Notes: a model not told the origin generated them from the sequence alone. A stretch of 21,718 bases of DNA from an uncultured Duncaniella sp. (GCA_910589485.1 CAJUSW010000017.1:1-21718), one strand, 5' to 3'; positions 6,252 to 14,226 are shown, counted from the first letter of the stretch. Numbers and translations: made by a program.

Positions 6252-6281
6252 CAAAGGTAATGCTTTTTGCGGGATTATCAA
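6252..6281 (-). promoter_or_regulatory. Promoter of the candidate small RNA
   Basis: On the minus strand TTG (6281-6279) is followed after 19 bases by TACCTTTG (6259-6252), matching both Bacteroidetes promoter boxes. No minus-strand gene other than the candidate small RNA is in reach. Confidence 0.55.
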
Positions 6282-6312
6282 TAACTTTCAACTATTTTTG
6301 TGAGTTTTTGCA

Positions 6313-6341
6313 TTTGATTACGGGGAAAATACTTAGATTTG
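6313..6341 (+). promoter_or_regulatory. Promoter of the M18 aminopeptidase gene
   Basis: TTTG at 6313-6316 and TAGATTTG at 6334-6341 form the two-box promoter with a 17-base spacer, slightly short. The likely start is about 30 bases before the ATG. Confidence 0.5.
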
Positions 6342-6381
6342 TAGCAGAAAATATTACCACAAATCTATTACTGAATTAAGT

Positions 6382-7680
6382 ATGCAGGAAGTGAAAGCTA
6401 TAGCTCGGGACCTCATGGAGTTTCTCGATGCAAGTCCGGTGAATTTTTATGCCGCCCGCACATTGGCCGGTCGTCTCGACCAGGCGGGATACACCCGTCT
6501 CGATCCGGCCGAGGCCTGGCATATCAAGCCCGGGGGCAAATACTATATGGTTAAGAATGACAGCGCGGTGTTTGCCGTGAATGTGGCCGATGCTGCTCCG
6601 TCGGCAGGATTCCGCATCATATCGGCCCACAGCGATTCGCCCACATTCCGCATCAAGCCTCATCCCGAGATGGTGAGCGACGGCGGAGTGGTGAAGCTGA
6701 ACGTCGAGGTTTACGGTGGTCCCATCATGTACACGTGGTTTGACCGTCCGCTGTCGATTGCCGGCCGTGTGGTGCTGAAAGGGGAGGATGCGTTGCATCC
6801 CCGTGTCGAGCTCGTGAGGTTTGAGCGTCCGTTGCTCACCATTCCTCATCTCGCCATACATTTCAACCGTGCCGTGAATGAAGGTAACCGTCTTTCGGCA
6901 CAGAAGGATATGCTCCCCGTGATAGGCATTATCAAGGATCGTGCGGAGGCCGATGGCATGTTGCTCCGCATGGTGGCCGAGGCCGTGCAGTGCCGTCCCG
7001 AAGATATTCTTGACTTTGACCTCTCGCTCTACGACACTACTCCGGCATGTCTTGTGGGAATGAATGATGAGTTCGTGACCTCGGGACGTCTTGATGACTT
7101 GAGCATGGTTCATGCTGCCCTCATGGCCCTGGTAGAGTCGGACGCTCCTTGTGCGCAGACCCGCGTCATGGCTATATTCGACAATGAGGAGACCGGCTCG
7201 GGCACCAAGCAGGGCGCGGCTTCTCCGGTGCTTGCCAATATGTTGCGACGTGTAGTGGAGTCGCTTGGTGGTAATGCTGAGGATTTCGACCGTGCCATCG
7301 CCAATTCATTCATGATTTCGGCCGACAATGCCCATGCGTTCCATCCCAATTATGCCGAGAAGTACGATCCCACCAATCATCCTGTGCCCGGAGGCGGTCC
7401 TGTGATCAAGATCAACGCCCGTTGCAAATATATGACCGACGCTGAGTCGGCAGGGGTGTTCCGTGCGATATGTGACAAGGCCGGTGTGCCCTGCCAGACT
7501 TTTGTGAACCATAGCGACGTGCCCGGTGGCTCCACTCTTGGAAATATCCTCACAGCGCAGATGGATCTGCGTGGCGTCGACATGGGCAATGCTCTGTGGG
7601 CCATGCACTCGGTGAGAGAGACCGCCTCGACAGTCGATCAGGCCTACACGGTGAAAGCCTTCAAGACATTCTTTGAATAG
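6382..7680 (+). CDS. M18 family aminopeptidase (aspartyl aminopeptidase type)
   Basis: A cytosolic zinc aminopeptidase that removes N-terminal, typically acidic, residues from peptides. The M18 metal-site residues are all present: H83 and D85 in SAHSDSP, D238/D239 in GRLDDLS, E269-E270 in DNEETGSGT, D315 in SADNAHAFHPN, and H409 in AMHSVRET. The length of 432 aa is normal and no signal peptide is present. It has its own promoter upstream and its own terminator downstream, so it is monocistronic. Family members are often named apeB or PepD-like; the substrate preference cannot be read from sequence. The start at 6382 fits the family N-terminus (ARDLMEFLDASPVNFYA). Confidence 0.95.
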   Translation: MQEVKAIARDLMEFLDASPVNFYAARTLAGRLDQAGYTRLDPAEAWHIKPGGKYYMVKNDSAVFAVNVADAAPSAGFRIISAHSDSPTFRIKPHPEMVSDGGVVKLNVEVYGGPIMYTWFDRPLSIAGRVVLKGEDALHPRVELVRFERPLLTIPHLAIHFNRAVNEGNRLSAQKDMLPVIGIIKDRAEADGMLLRMVAEAVQCRPEDILDFDLSLYDTTPACLVGMNDEFVTSGRLDDLSMVHAALMALVESDAPCAQTRVMAIFDNEETGSGTKQGAASPVLANMLRRVVESLGGNAEDFDRAIANSFMISADNAHAFHPNYAEKYDPTNHPVPGGGPVIKINARCKYMTDAESAGVFRAICDKAGVPCQTFVNHSDVPGGSTLGNILTAQMDLRGVDMGNALWAMHSVRETASTVDQAYTVKAFKTFFE

Positions 7681-7718
7681 CCCGGTAGCAGTCCCTCCAT
7701 CTTGAAAATACTGTATGA

Positions 7719-7760
7719 CCATCCCCGCCGGCTCCAGGTGCTGTGGCGGGGATGGCTTTT
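7719..7760 (+). terminator. Rho-independent terminator of the aminopeptidase gene
   Basis: CCATCCCCGCC (7719-7729) pairs perfectly with GGCGGGGATGG (7745-7755), followed by CTTTTAT. It begins 38 bases after the stop codon. Confidence 0.85.
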
Positions 7761-7844
7761 ATGTGTCTGGCAGGGAATTATACACATGGTCAGGGCATAT
7801 GGAACGGTAGTTTTAATTAATTATGAGGTTTATGTTTTGATAAA

Positions 7845-7876
7845 TTTGTTTTTTCCTTGGAAAAGTCTTAACTTTG
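7845..7876 (+). promoter_or_regulatory. tRNA-Pro promoter
   Basis: TTTG at 7845-7848 and TAACTTTG at 7869-7876 are separated by 20 bases, a full match to the Bacteroidetes promoter. Transcription would start about 27 bases before the mature tRNA. Confidence 0.7.
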
Positions 7877-7909
7877 TGACCGCAAAAAGGCAAAGGACCT
7901 GATGCCAAT

Positions 7910-7982
7910 CGGGGTGTAGCACAGTTGGCAGCGCGCCACGTTCGGGACGTGGAGGTCGGAAGTTCGAGTCTTCTCACCCCGA
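7910..7982 (+). tRNA. tRNA-Pro (anticodon CGG)
   Basis: The cloverleaf folds: acceptor CGGGGTG with CACCCCG, anticodon stem CCACG/CGTGG around the loop TTCGGGA (anticodon CGG, reading CCG), T-stem GGAAG/CTTCT around TTCGAGT, discriminator A at 7982. The D-stem GCAC/GCGC has one A-C mismatch. CCA is not encoded and must be added after transcription. A strong hairpin follows at once. No second copy of the tRNA 3' end is seen downstream, so there is no sign of an attachment-site duplication. Confidence 0.95.
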
Positions 7983-7990
7983 CAGTTATA

Positions 7991-8027
7991 AGAAAATGGT
8001 TTAACTCACTGAGTTAAACCATTTTCT
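7991..8027 (+). terminator. Hairpin terminator after tRNA-Pro
   Basis: AGAAAATGGTTTAACTC (7991-8007) pairs perfectly over 17 bp with GAGTTAAACCATTTTCT (8011-8027) around an ACT loop. The T-tract lies in the 3' arm. It starts 8 bases after the tRNA. Confidence 0.75.
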
Positions 8028-8093
8028 CGTAATTAGCTATGGCTAATATAGAGCAATGTATTTTGAGAATCATACTGGAATAGCGCACAAAAT

Positions 8094-8124
8094 TTTGTTC
8101 ATCAGCGTTTTATTTATATATTTG
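8094..8124 (+). promoter_or_regulatory. Promoter of the zeta-type toxin-antitoxin pair
   Basis: TTTG (8094-8097), 19 bases, then TATATTTG (8117-8124): both boxes with ideal spacing. The predicted start lies near 8131, downstream of an in-frame ATG at 8056. That rules out the longer reading of the first gene and supports the ATG at 8155. Confidence 0.7.
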
Positions 8125-8154
8125 TATTTTAAAGTTGGAACAATTTATAATGGT

Positions 8155-8370
8155 ATGAGTGAAGAAGAATTGAATTCATATAGATTTCTAAGTGGAGAAG
8201 AGCCTACCGATGAGATGCTCCATGCTATTATGTCGGAAGCACGTGATGTTGCCGTCAAGAAAGCTAATGAGGCTGAAAAGAGATTCGAGGACGATTACGA
8301 AAAACAATATCAGCGAACGCTTTCGGAATGGAATTCTTACATTGCATCGGCGCAAAATGGGCAATTTTAA
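8155..8370 (+). CDS. Small acidic partner of the zeta-like toxin, probable antitoxin
   Basis: A 71-aa acidic protein opening MSEEELNSYRFLSGEEPTDE. The second half (about residues 22-60) is a highly charged predicted helix. It has no DNA-binding or enzyme motif. It stands directly upstream of, and overlaps by 14 bases, a zeta-type kinase gene. That order and size fit an antitoxin, and I recall similar short SGEEPTDE proteins before zeta-family genes in Bacteroidales, unchecked. The start at 8155 is chosen because the promoter lies between it and the upstream ATG at 8056. The base composition is AT-richer than in the housekeeping neighbours, consistent with horizontal gain. Confidence 0.75.
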   Translation: MSEEELNSYRFLSGEEPTDEMLHAIMSEARDVAVKKANEAEKRFEDDYEKQYQRTLSEWNSYIASAQNGQF

Positions 8371-8983
8371 CCATAAACCTGAGTTGATTGTAATAGCTGG
8401 TCCAAATGGGTCAGGCAAAACAACTGTGACCACCCAGTTCCTTCATCATGAATGGTCTGATGGTGTCATGTACATCAATCCTGACCAAATTGCGGAGGAT
8501 AAATTTGGAGGATGGAATGACAGATCTGCAATTTTGGAAGCGGCAAATTATTGTGCGGATCTGCGTGAAAAATGTCTTGCCGAAGGGATATCATTTGTAT
8601 TTGAAACAGTCTTTTCGGCATTTGACAAGATTGATTTCATAAGGCGGGCTAAGGCCGCTGGATTTTTCATTAGAGTATTCTTCATAGGTACAACTTCTCC
8701 AACAATAAATGCGTCCAGAATAGCAAAGCGCGTCATAGAGGGTGGTCACGATGTCCCGATTACCAAAATCGTAAGCCGATATCAAAAATCCATGATCAAT
8801 TGTCGTATTATAGCAGGTACGGTTGATCGACTGTATGTTTATGATAACTCCATTGACGGCCAGGTTGCTCAGATATTGTTCCGTCTTAATGACGGCCGAT
8901 TGGCTAAACGATATGTGGATGAGATGCCGAGATGGGCTGATAAGATATTATCAGAAATTGGAACAAGCCATAAAATTATGTAG
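8357..8983 (+). CDS. Zeta toxin family P-loop kinase
   Basis: A 208-aa protein of the zeta/PezT-like kinase family. Characterised zeta toxins phosphorylate UDP-N-acetylglucosamine and block cell-wall synthesis; whether this branch does so is unknown. Visible motifs: Walker A GPNGSGKT (15-22), NPD (41-43), FVFETVFS with E83, and SRIAKRVIEGGHDVP (120-134), whose arginines would contact ATP or substrate, then a C-terminal YVYDNS. The ATG at 8357 puts the P-loop 15 residues in, the family norm; upstream in-frame ATGs fall inside the partner gene and give unrelated sequence. It overlaps the partner gene by 14 bases and shares its promoter. A bidirectional terminator follows. A non-toxic kinase role is possible. 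Confidence 0.85.
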   Translation: MGNFNHKPELIVIAGPNGSGKTTVTTQFLHHEWSDGVMYINPDQIAEDKFGGWNDRSAILEAANYCADLREKCLAEGISFVFETVFSAFDKIDFIRRAKAAGFFIRVFFIGTTSPTINASRIAKRVIEGGHDVPITKIVSRYQKSMINCRIIAGTVDRLYVYDNSIDGQVAQILFRLNDGRLAKRYVDEMPRWADKILSEIGTSHKIM

Positions 8984-9035
8984 AGATAGTGTCAAAATTG
9001 GTGCGGAAATATCCGATATTTCAATAACAAAAAAT

Positions 9036-9084
9036 AAAAAAGACAACCTATCAGGGCTGATTGACCTGATAGGTTGTCTTTTTT
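9036..9084. terminator. Bidirectional terminator between convergent genes
   Basis: AAGACAACCTATCAGG (9040-9055) pairs perfectly with CCTGATAGGTTGTCTT (9065-9080) around a 9-base loop, flanked by A-run and T-run. It serves both the zeta gene (plus) and the nitroreductase gene (minus). Confidence 0.9.
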
Positions 9085-9106
9085 ATATTGTCAGTTCTTA
9101 TATTGT

Positions 9107-9739
9107 TTACCACTTGTTGAAGTGCACGTTGGCGGGGTCCCATTTCTCTTTGGGTTTCTGAGGGCCGGTGGGGTAGCCCACGGGGACTACTGCGAGAGGG
9201 ATTACATTGGCAGGCAGGCCGAGACGTTCCTGTACGTCCTTCACTCGCTCGGCATCGGGATATACACCTGTCCATACTGCTCCAAGCCCCATGGCATGTG
9301 CGGCGAGAAGAAGATTCTCGGTTGCTGCTGATACGTCCTGGATCCAGAACCCTTTGTCGGCATCCTCGCCGTCGATGGCTTTGGAGAGGTCTCCGCATGT
9401 CACGATGGCAAGCGGGGCCTTGGTGAGCATGCGGGCATACGGAAGCACCTGGGCGAGTGAATCGAGGGCCGCTCTATCGTCAAGCGCTATGAAAGCCCAA
9501 GGTTGTTTGTTGACTGCTGTTGGAGCCGACATAGCCGCACGAAGTAGGGTTTCCACGGTGTCGCGCGAGATGGTGCGGTCAGGCTGATATTGACGTACAC
9601 TTGTGCGGGTGAGTATGCACTCGAGAGCCGCGTTGCCTGTCGATTGGTCGGCTGTTGCGTTGGGAGTGGATGATGTGGTGCATGAGGAGAGTGCCATGAT
9701 GGATGCTATAAAAGCTGTGAGTATTACGGATTTTTTCAT
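9107..9739 (-). CDS. Nitroreductase family lipoprotein
   Basis: FMN-dependent nitroreductase fold: TRTSVRQYQPD near the start of the domain (FMN phosphate binding), SAPTAVNKQPWAFI, and the GLGAVWTGVYP block are family signatures. It would reduce quinone- or nitro-type substrates with NAD(P)H. What is unusual is the N-terminus: MKKSVILTAFIASIMALSSC is a lipoprotein signal peptide with lipobox LSSC (cysteine at residue 20) and a Ser/Thr-rich linker. The enzyme is thus predicted to be exported and lipid-anchored. The total of 210 aa includes about 35 residues of export region. Its 5' end lies 12 bases past the T-tract of the glgP terminator, so it is not part of that operon in any simple way. 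Confidence 0.88.
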   Translation of the reverse strand: MKKSVILTAFIASIMALSSCTTSSTPNATADQSTGNAALECILTRTSVRQYQPDRTISRDTVETLLRAAMSAPTAVNKQPWAFIALDDRAALDSLAQVLPYARMLTKAPLAIVTCGDLSKAIDGEDADKGFWIQDVSAATENLLLAAHAMGLGAVWTGVYPDAERVKDVQERLGLPANVIPLAVVPVGYPTGPQKPKEKWDPANVHFNKW

Positions 9740-9750
9740 ATGTACTAAAG

Positions 9751-9794
9751 TAAAAACTCTCCGGCCGAGAAAAAGTTTTTTCCAAGCCGGAGAG
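9751..9794 (-). terminator. Terminator of the glycogen operon
   Basis: On the minus strand CTCTCCGGC (9794-9786) pairs with GCCGGAGAG (9765-9757) over 9 bp, with A-run and T-run pairing inside, then TTTTTAC. It lies 33 bases beyond the phosphorylase stop and immediately before the nitroreductase start. A nitroreductase promoter would have to overlap it (TTTACTTTAG just after is a poor -7 match). Confidence 0.75.
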
Positions 9795-9826
9795 ATGTAT
9801 TGATTTTCAATCAGAAATAACGGATT

Positions 9827-12388
9827 TTAGATCCAACGAACGAACGCGAAGTCCTGACGGTGGGGCAAGTTGGGGTTGGTGGGATACATACGGAAACCGT
9901 AGCGGAACACACCGGGATCGCGGAGCTTGTCCTGAACCTCGAAGGTCACGATCTGACCCTCCTTGCTTACAACCTTGAAGGGAGCGGTGATCCAACGCTT
10001 TTCGGTGTTGTTCTCGATCTTGTCAACCACGAGCTCGAGAGCGATGTCGTCAGCAAGGCCGTTGGCATCGATCTTAACCACTGAGGTGAAGGGCTCACCG
10101 GTGGTGTTGTTCTGGTGGATATCCTCCTTGGTGTGAACGTCGAGCACCTTGATGCCGTCCCAAGCGGCTGCCACTTTCTGCTTCCAAGCGGCAATCTCCT
10201 TGGCGAGCTTGTCGTTGTCGGCCGAGAGGGCTGCGAAACGCTTGGCCTCGGGTGAGTAGAAGCGTGCGATGTAGTCCTCGATCATGCGCTGCATGGTGTA
10301 CTGGGGAGCGATGTGACCGATAGAACGCTTGATGTACTGGATCCACTCGGGCGAGTATCCCTTGGAGTTCTTGGCGAAGTAGAGGGGGATGATCTCGTTC
10401 TCGAGCATCGAGTATATGGTAGCGGCATCGAGCTTGTCCTGCTGAGCCTGGTCGGTGAATGTGCGCTTGTCGGTGAGAGCCCATCCGGCCTTTTCGTCGA
10501 GACGGTAGCCTTCGTACCACCATCCGTCGAGTACCGAGAAGTTGAGCACACCGTTCATCTCGGCCTTCTCGCCCGAAGTACCCGATGCCTCGAGGGGACG
10601 GGTGGGGGTGTTGAGCCAGATGTCGACACCGGTAACGAGACGCTTGGCCACGATCATGTTGTAGTCCTCAAGGAAGATGATCTTGCCTTGGAACTGAGGC
10701 ATGTGTGAGATCTCCATGATGCGCTTGATCAGGCCCTGGCCGGCGCCGTCGGCGGGGTGAGCCTTGCCGGAGAAGATGAACTGTACGGGGAACTGCTCGT
10801 TGTTGACGATGCGTGCGAGACGGTCAAGGTCGGTGAAGAGCAGGTGAGCGCGCTTGTAGGTGGCGAAACGACGGGCGAAGCCGATGATGAGGGCGTTGGG
10901 GTTGATCTTCTCAAGGATCTTGATCACAGCCGAGGGATCGCCCTGGTTGGCGAGCCACTTCTCCTTGAAGTCGCGGCGAACGAAGTTGATGAACTTGTTC
11001 TTGAGCTGGGTGCGCATCTCCCAGATAGCGTCGTCGGAAACCTTGAAGATTCCTTCCCAAGCCTTGGGATCGCTCTGGTTGCTGAACACCTGCTCGCCGA
11101 GGTGCTTGCTGTAGAATGCCTTCCACTCGCTGGCGGCCCAGGTGGGCATGTGCACACCGTTGGTCACCCAACCTACGTGGCTCTCTTCCCAGGAATAGCC
11201 TTTCCAGAGGCCGGCAAACATCTTCTTGGAAACCTCACCGTGAAGCCAGCTTACGCCGTTGGCCTCCTGGCAGGTGTTGAGGGCGAATACGCTCATCGAG
11301 AAGCGGTCGTTGCTGTCGGGGTTCTCGCGGCCCATGTTCATGAGGTCCTGCCATGAGATACCCAGAAGAGCGGGATACTGCTGGAGGTACTTGTGGGCGA
11401 GACCCTCGTCGAAGTAGTCGTGTCCGGCGGGCACGGGAGTGTGTACAGTGTAGAGCGAAGAGGAACGCACGAGCTCGAGGGCTGTGTTGAAGTCGAGACC
11501 TTTCTCCTGTACATAGTCGGCAAGACGCTGGAGGTTGAGCAGTGCTGCGTGACCCTCGTTGGCATGATAGATCTCGGAGCTGATGCCGAGTTTCTTGAGG
11601 GCGAGCACACCACCGATACCGAGCAGATACTCCTGCTTGATACGGTTTTCCCAGTCACCGCCATAGAGCTTGTGGGTGATGGGGCGGTCAAACTCGCTGT
11701 TCATGTCGAAGTCGGTGTCGAGCAGATACAGCTTCATGCGGCCCACGTTCACGCGCCAGATGTGGCTGTAGATGATGCGGTCGTGGTAGGGCACCTCAAG
11801 AATCATGGGGTGGCCGTTCTCCTCGAGCACCTGCTCGATGGGGAGCTGGTTGAAGTTCTGGGGCTCGTAGTTGGCTATCTGCTGTCCATCCACGCTGAGT
11901 GTTTGGGTGAAGTAGCCGTAACGGTAGAGGAAGCCGATAGCGGTCATGTCGACGCGCGAGTCGGAAGCCTCCTTGATATAGTCGCCGGCGAGTACACCGA
12001 GACCGCCGGAATAGATCTTTAAGCAGTTGCACAGACCATACTCCATGGAGAAGTATGAAACAGAGGGGATGTCCTTGCGCATGGGCTGGGCCATGTAGTC
12101 CTGGAACATTTTCCATACATGGTCGATGCGGGCCATCATCTCCTTGTCGGCCATGATTTCGTCGAGGCGTTCTGAGGGGAGCTGCTGGAGGAGCATTACA
12201 GGATTCTCTCCGGTGGCACGCCACAGGTCGTGGTCGAGGTCGCGGAAGAGGTTCTTGGCATCGCTGTTCCACACCCACCAGAGGTTGCGGGACAGTTTCT
12301 CAAGTGATTTCAATGCGGCGGGGAGCTGCGACTTCACAGTGATGTCGCGCCATACGGGGGCATTGGAGTTACTTACTGGTAGTTTCAT
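9827..12388 (-). CDS. glgP: Alpha-glucan (glycogen) phosphorylase, DUF3417 type
   Basis: Releases glucose-1-phosphate from alpha-1,4-glucan, the mobilising arm of glycogen metabolism. The first ~115 residues form the DUF3417 domain (LSRNLWWVWN at 32-41) that marks the short bacterial/archaeal GT35 branch. The catalytic body contains IYSGGLGVLAGD (125-136), YHANEGHAALL (274-284), FARRFATYKRA (504-514) and the PLP loop EASGTSGEKAEMNG, with the PLP lysine at K608. The length of 853 aa is typical of the branch. It follows the glycogen synthase gene on the same strand after an 89-base gap that contains a weak -7-like box, so it could be read both from the operon promoter and on its own. An intrinsic terminator follows. 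Confidence 0.95.
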   Translation of the reverse strand: MKLPVSNSNAPVWRDITVKSQLPAALKSLEKLSRNLWWVWNSDAKNLFRDLDHDLWRATGENPVMLLQQLPSERLDEIMADKEMMARIDHVWKMFQDYMAQPMRKDIPSVSYFSMEYGLCNCLKIYSGGLGVLAGDYIKEASDSRVDMTAIGFLYRYGYFTQTLSVDGQQIANYEPQNFNQLPIEQVLEENGHPMILEVPYHDRIIYSHIWRVNVGRMKLYLLDTDFDMNSEFDRPITHKLYGGDWENRIKQEYLLGIGGVLALKKLGISSEIYHANEGHAALLNLQRLADYVQEKGLDFNTALELVRSSSLYTVHTPVPAGHDYFDEGLAHKYLQQYPALLGISWQDLMNMGRENPDSNDRFSMSVFALNTCQEANGVSWLHGEVSKKMFAGLWKGYSWEESHVGWVTNGVHMPTWAASEWKAFYSKHLGEQVFSNQSDPKAWEGIFKVSDDAIWEMRTQLKNKFINFVRRDFKEKWLANQGDPSAVIKILEKINPNALIIGFARRFATYKRAHLLFTDLDRLARIVNNEQFPVQFIFSGKAHPADGAGQGLIKRIMEISHMPQFQGKIIFLEDYNMIVAKRLVTGVDIWLNTPTRPLEASGTSGEKAEMNGVLNFSVLDGWWYEGYRLDEKAGWALTDKRTFTDQAQQDKLDAATIYSMLENEIIPLYFAKNSKGYSPEWIQYIKRSIGHIAPQYTMQRMIEDYIARFYSPEAKRFAALSADNDKLAKEIAAWKQKVAAAWDGIKVLDVHTKEDIHQNNTTGEPFTSVVKIDANGLADDIALELVVDKIENNTEKRWITAPFKVVSKEGQIVTFEVQDKLRDPGVFRYGFRMYPTNPNLPHRQDFAFVRWI

Positions 12389-12429
12389 ATTAAATGATTA
12401 AGTAGTGACGCTGTTAATAATAGTATTCG

Positions 12430-12437
12430 GAAAGATA
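12430..12437 (-). promoter_or_regulatory. Weak internal -7-like box before glgP
   Basis: On the minus strand TATCTTTC differs from TAnnTTTG at the last base and has no -33 partner. It lies about 41 bases before the phosphorylase ATG, in an 89-base gap otherwise empty. Confidence 0.2.
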
Positions 12438-12477
12438 CGAAAATATGAGAGGGGAGAGAGGCTGATGTGAAGAGACG

Positions 12478-14190
12478 CTACACGCGTCGGGAAGCGTTCT
12501 CCAGGGCTATTGCATAGGCCTGGTCGTAATATTTTATGAAATTGCCCCATGAGGCGGCTGCCGCCGTGCGCATGGCCGCCTTGCGGATGCGGGCCATGGT
12601 GCGCTGGTCGGCGCAAGTCAGGTATTCAATGGAGTGTGCTATGTTGGTCACAACGTCGTGGTAGTTGGAGTCGCCGCGTCCTATCACATTCACGCCACAC
12701 TCCTCGAAGAAATTCTGGAACGATTCCAGCGACCACTGTCCGAAGCCCGACAGAGATGTGGTGACGGTGGGCACACCGAAAGCCACGCTCTCAAGGGGAG
12801 TGTAACCCCAGGGTTCGTAGTAGGAGGGGAATACTGTGGCGTCAGCTCCGATCAGCAGATCGTAGTAGGAGCGGTTGAATATGCCGTCGGTTCCATTGAG
12901 ATAGCATGGCACATAGATGACTGTGACGCGGGGATCAACATTGCAGAATCCGAGAGCGCGGATGCGGTTGATCACGGCATCGCTGTCGGGGTTGTTGAGC
13001 CAATGGGTGATCACCGGTTCGGCAAGCGGTGCCTTGGATCCTGCCTCGGCATCAGCGAGCCTCTGCTCCAGATCGGCGCGGGGCTCCTTGGGCCATGCCG
13101 GCACCATCACGTAGGCGATGATCTTGCGGCAAGCAGGCATGTTGCGAAGTTCCGAGGCCATGTCGAGATACACGTCTATACCCTTGTTGCGGTACTCGCA
13201 ACGGCCACTGGTGATCACGATGAACGCGTTGTCATCATAATCAGCTCCGGTGAGGGCGTTGGCCACGTCGATGAGCGACTTGCGGGCTTCGGCGCGGGCT
13301 GTGTCAAACTTGGCTGCAGCCGGCACGAAATTTTTCTCAAAACCGTTGGGGGTGACTACATCGGGGCGACGTTCGAGCAACTGCTCACACTCGCGGGCAG
13401 TGATCTCGCTCACGGTGGTGAAAGCGTCGGCCTGATGGGCTGCGGCCTTCTCGAGCGAATGTTTCGCCTCCATGTTGAGCTCGCGGGCCATCTGGTCGCC
13501 GTTGTATCCGCTCATGTAGTCGTATAGTGGCTTGTTGTTGCCGCATATGCTGCGGCCAATGCTTGTGGCATGTGTGGTGAATACGGTGGCCACCTGAGGC
13601 ATTTTCCATTTCAGGTATAGGAGTCCCATGCCGGTGGTCCATTCGTCGAAGTGCGCTACTACCGACGGGGTGACTTTGCGGGGGCGTCCTCTGCGACCGG
13701 TTGGGGCTGCAGGGGCTACGTCGCCGAAGCCCGACATGATTATCGATTCGATCACTATTCCTGAAGCGTGGGCGAAGGCACAGCCTTCGTCGTAATCGCC
13801 GTAAGCGTGGAGGGAATCTACGCCGAAGCGGTTCCACATCTCACCATAAAATTCATCTTTGACAGCATACATGCCATCAAATTTTACAAGGACGGCTATC
13901 GGGCGGCCGGGAATCTCCCATCTGCCCACTCTTGCGCTTACGCCGTCGGGTAGATTTGCGCTTTTAGCCCATTTGCTTAGGCCTGCAACGTTACATTCTG
14001 TGAACCAAGGTGACGGATTGGCTTCTGACCAAACGTCGGGACCGATAAAGACTGTGGTGTCTTTGCTGATTTTCTGGAGAGTTTTGGCTTTAGTGGAGAG
14101 CACGGTGTAGATGCCTCCGATCTTGTTACACACCTCCCAGCTGACTTCGAACAGTAACTTAGGGTGCTGTGTAGCAGGTTTAATGTCCAT
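12478..14190 (-). CDS. Glycogen synthase, eukaryote-like GT3 family
   Basis: Elongates glycogen from a nucleotide-sugar glucose donor. It is not the usual bacterial GlgA (GT5): the N-terminal FEVSWEVCNKIGGIYTV (14-30), HFDEWTTGMGLLYLKWK (180-196) and TTHATSIGR (205-213) match the animal/fungal Gys type, and PSYYEPWGYTPLES carries the catalytic glutamates. The length of 570 aa is normal for the bacterial GT3 branch. It is encoded with glycogen phosphorylase on the same strand, giving synthesis and breakdown in one unit. An oddity is a basic insert at about residues 163-173, TGRRGRPRK, which has the core of an AT-hook (RGRP). The start ATG is preceded by a TACCTTTG promoter box 28 bases upstream. 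Regulation of eukaryotic type (phosphorylation sites) cannot be judged. Confidence 0.93.
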   Translation of the reverse strand: MDIKPATQHPKLLFEVSWEVCNKIGGIYTVLSTKAKTLQKISKDTTVFIGPDVWSEANPSPWFTECNVAGLSKWAKSANLPDGVSARVGRWEIPGRPIAVLVKFDGMYAVKDEFYGEMWNRFGVDSLHAYGDYDEGCAFAHASGIVIESIIMSGFGDVAPAAPTGRRGRPRKVTPSVVAHFDEWTTGMGLLYLKWKMPQVATVFTTHATSIGRSICGNNKPLYDYMSGYNGDQMARELNMEAKHSLEKAAAHQADAFTTVSEITARECEQLLERRPDVVTPNGFEKNFVPAAAKFDTARAEARKSLIDVANALTGADYDDNAFIVITSGRCEYRNKGIDVYLDMASELRNMPACRKIIAYVMVPAWPKEPRADLEQRLADAEAGSKAPLAEPVITHWLNNPDSDAVINRIRALGFCNVDPRVTVIYVPCYLNGTDGIFNRSYYDLLIGADATVFPSYYEPWGYTPLESVAFGVPTVTTSLSGFGQWSLESFQNFFEECGVNVIGRGDSNYHDVVTNIAHSIEYLTCADQRTMARIRKAAMRTAAAASWGNFIKYYDQAYAIALENASRRV

Positions 14191-14218
14191 TTGTCTTAGA
14201 AATTATCGTTTTAGGGTG

Positions 14219-14226
14219 CAAAGGTA
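14219..14226 (-). promoter_or_regulatory. -7 box of the glycogen operon
   Basis: On the minus strand TACCTTTG fits the -7 consensus; no clear TTTG lies 19-20 bases upstream. It would start a transcript about 20 bases before the synthase ATG. Confidence 0.5.

Noticed and set aside
8056..8154. N-terminal membrane-like extension of the 71-aa antitoxin candidate
   Set aside because: The ideal promoter at 8094-8124 lies within it, so the extension would not be transcribed from that promoter; the hydrophobic residues come from AT-rich promoter DNA.
7910..9035. Integrative element inserted at tRNA-Pro
   Set aside because: No integrase gene and no repeat of the tRNA 3' end were found downstream; only the two-gene toxin pair is present.
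9860..12401. Long antisense ORFs opposite glgP
   Set aside because: They come from the biased codon use of the phosphorylase gene; no motif, promoter or start context supports them.
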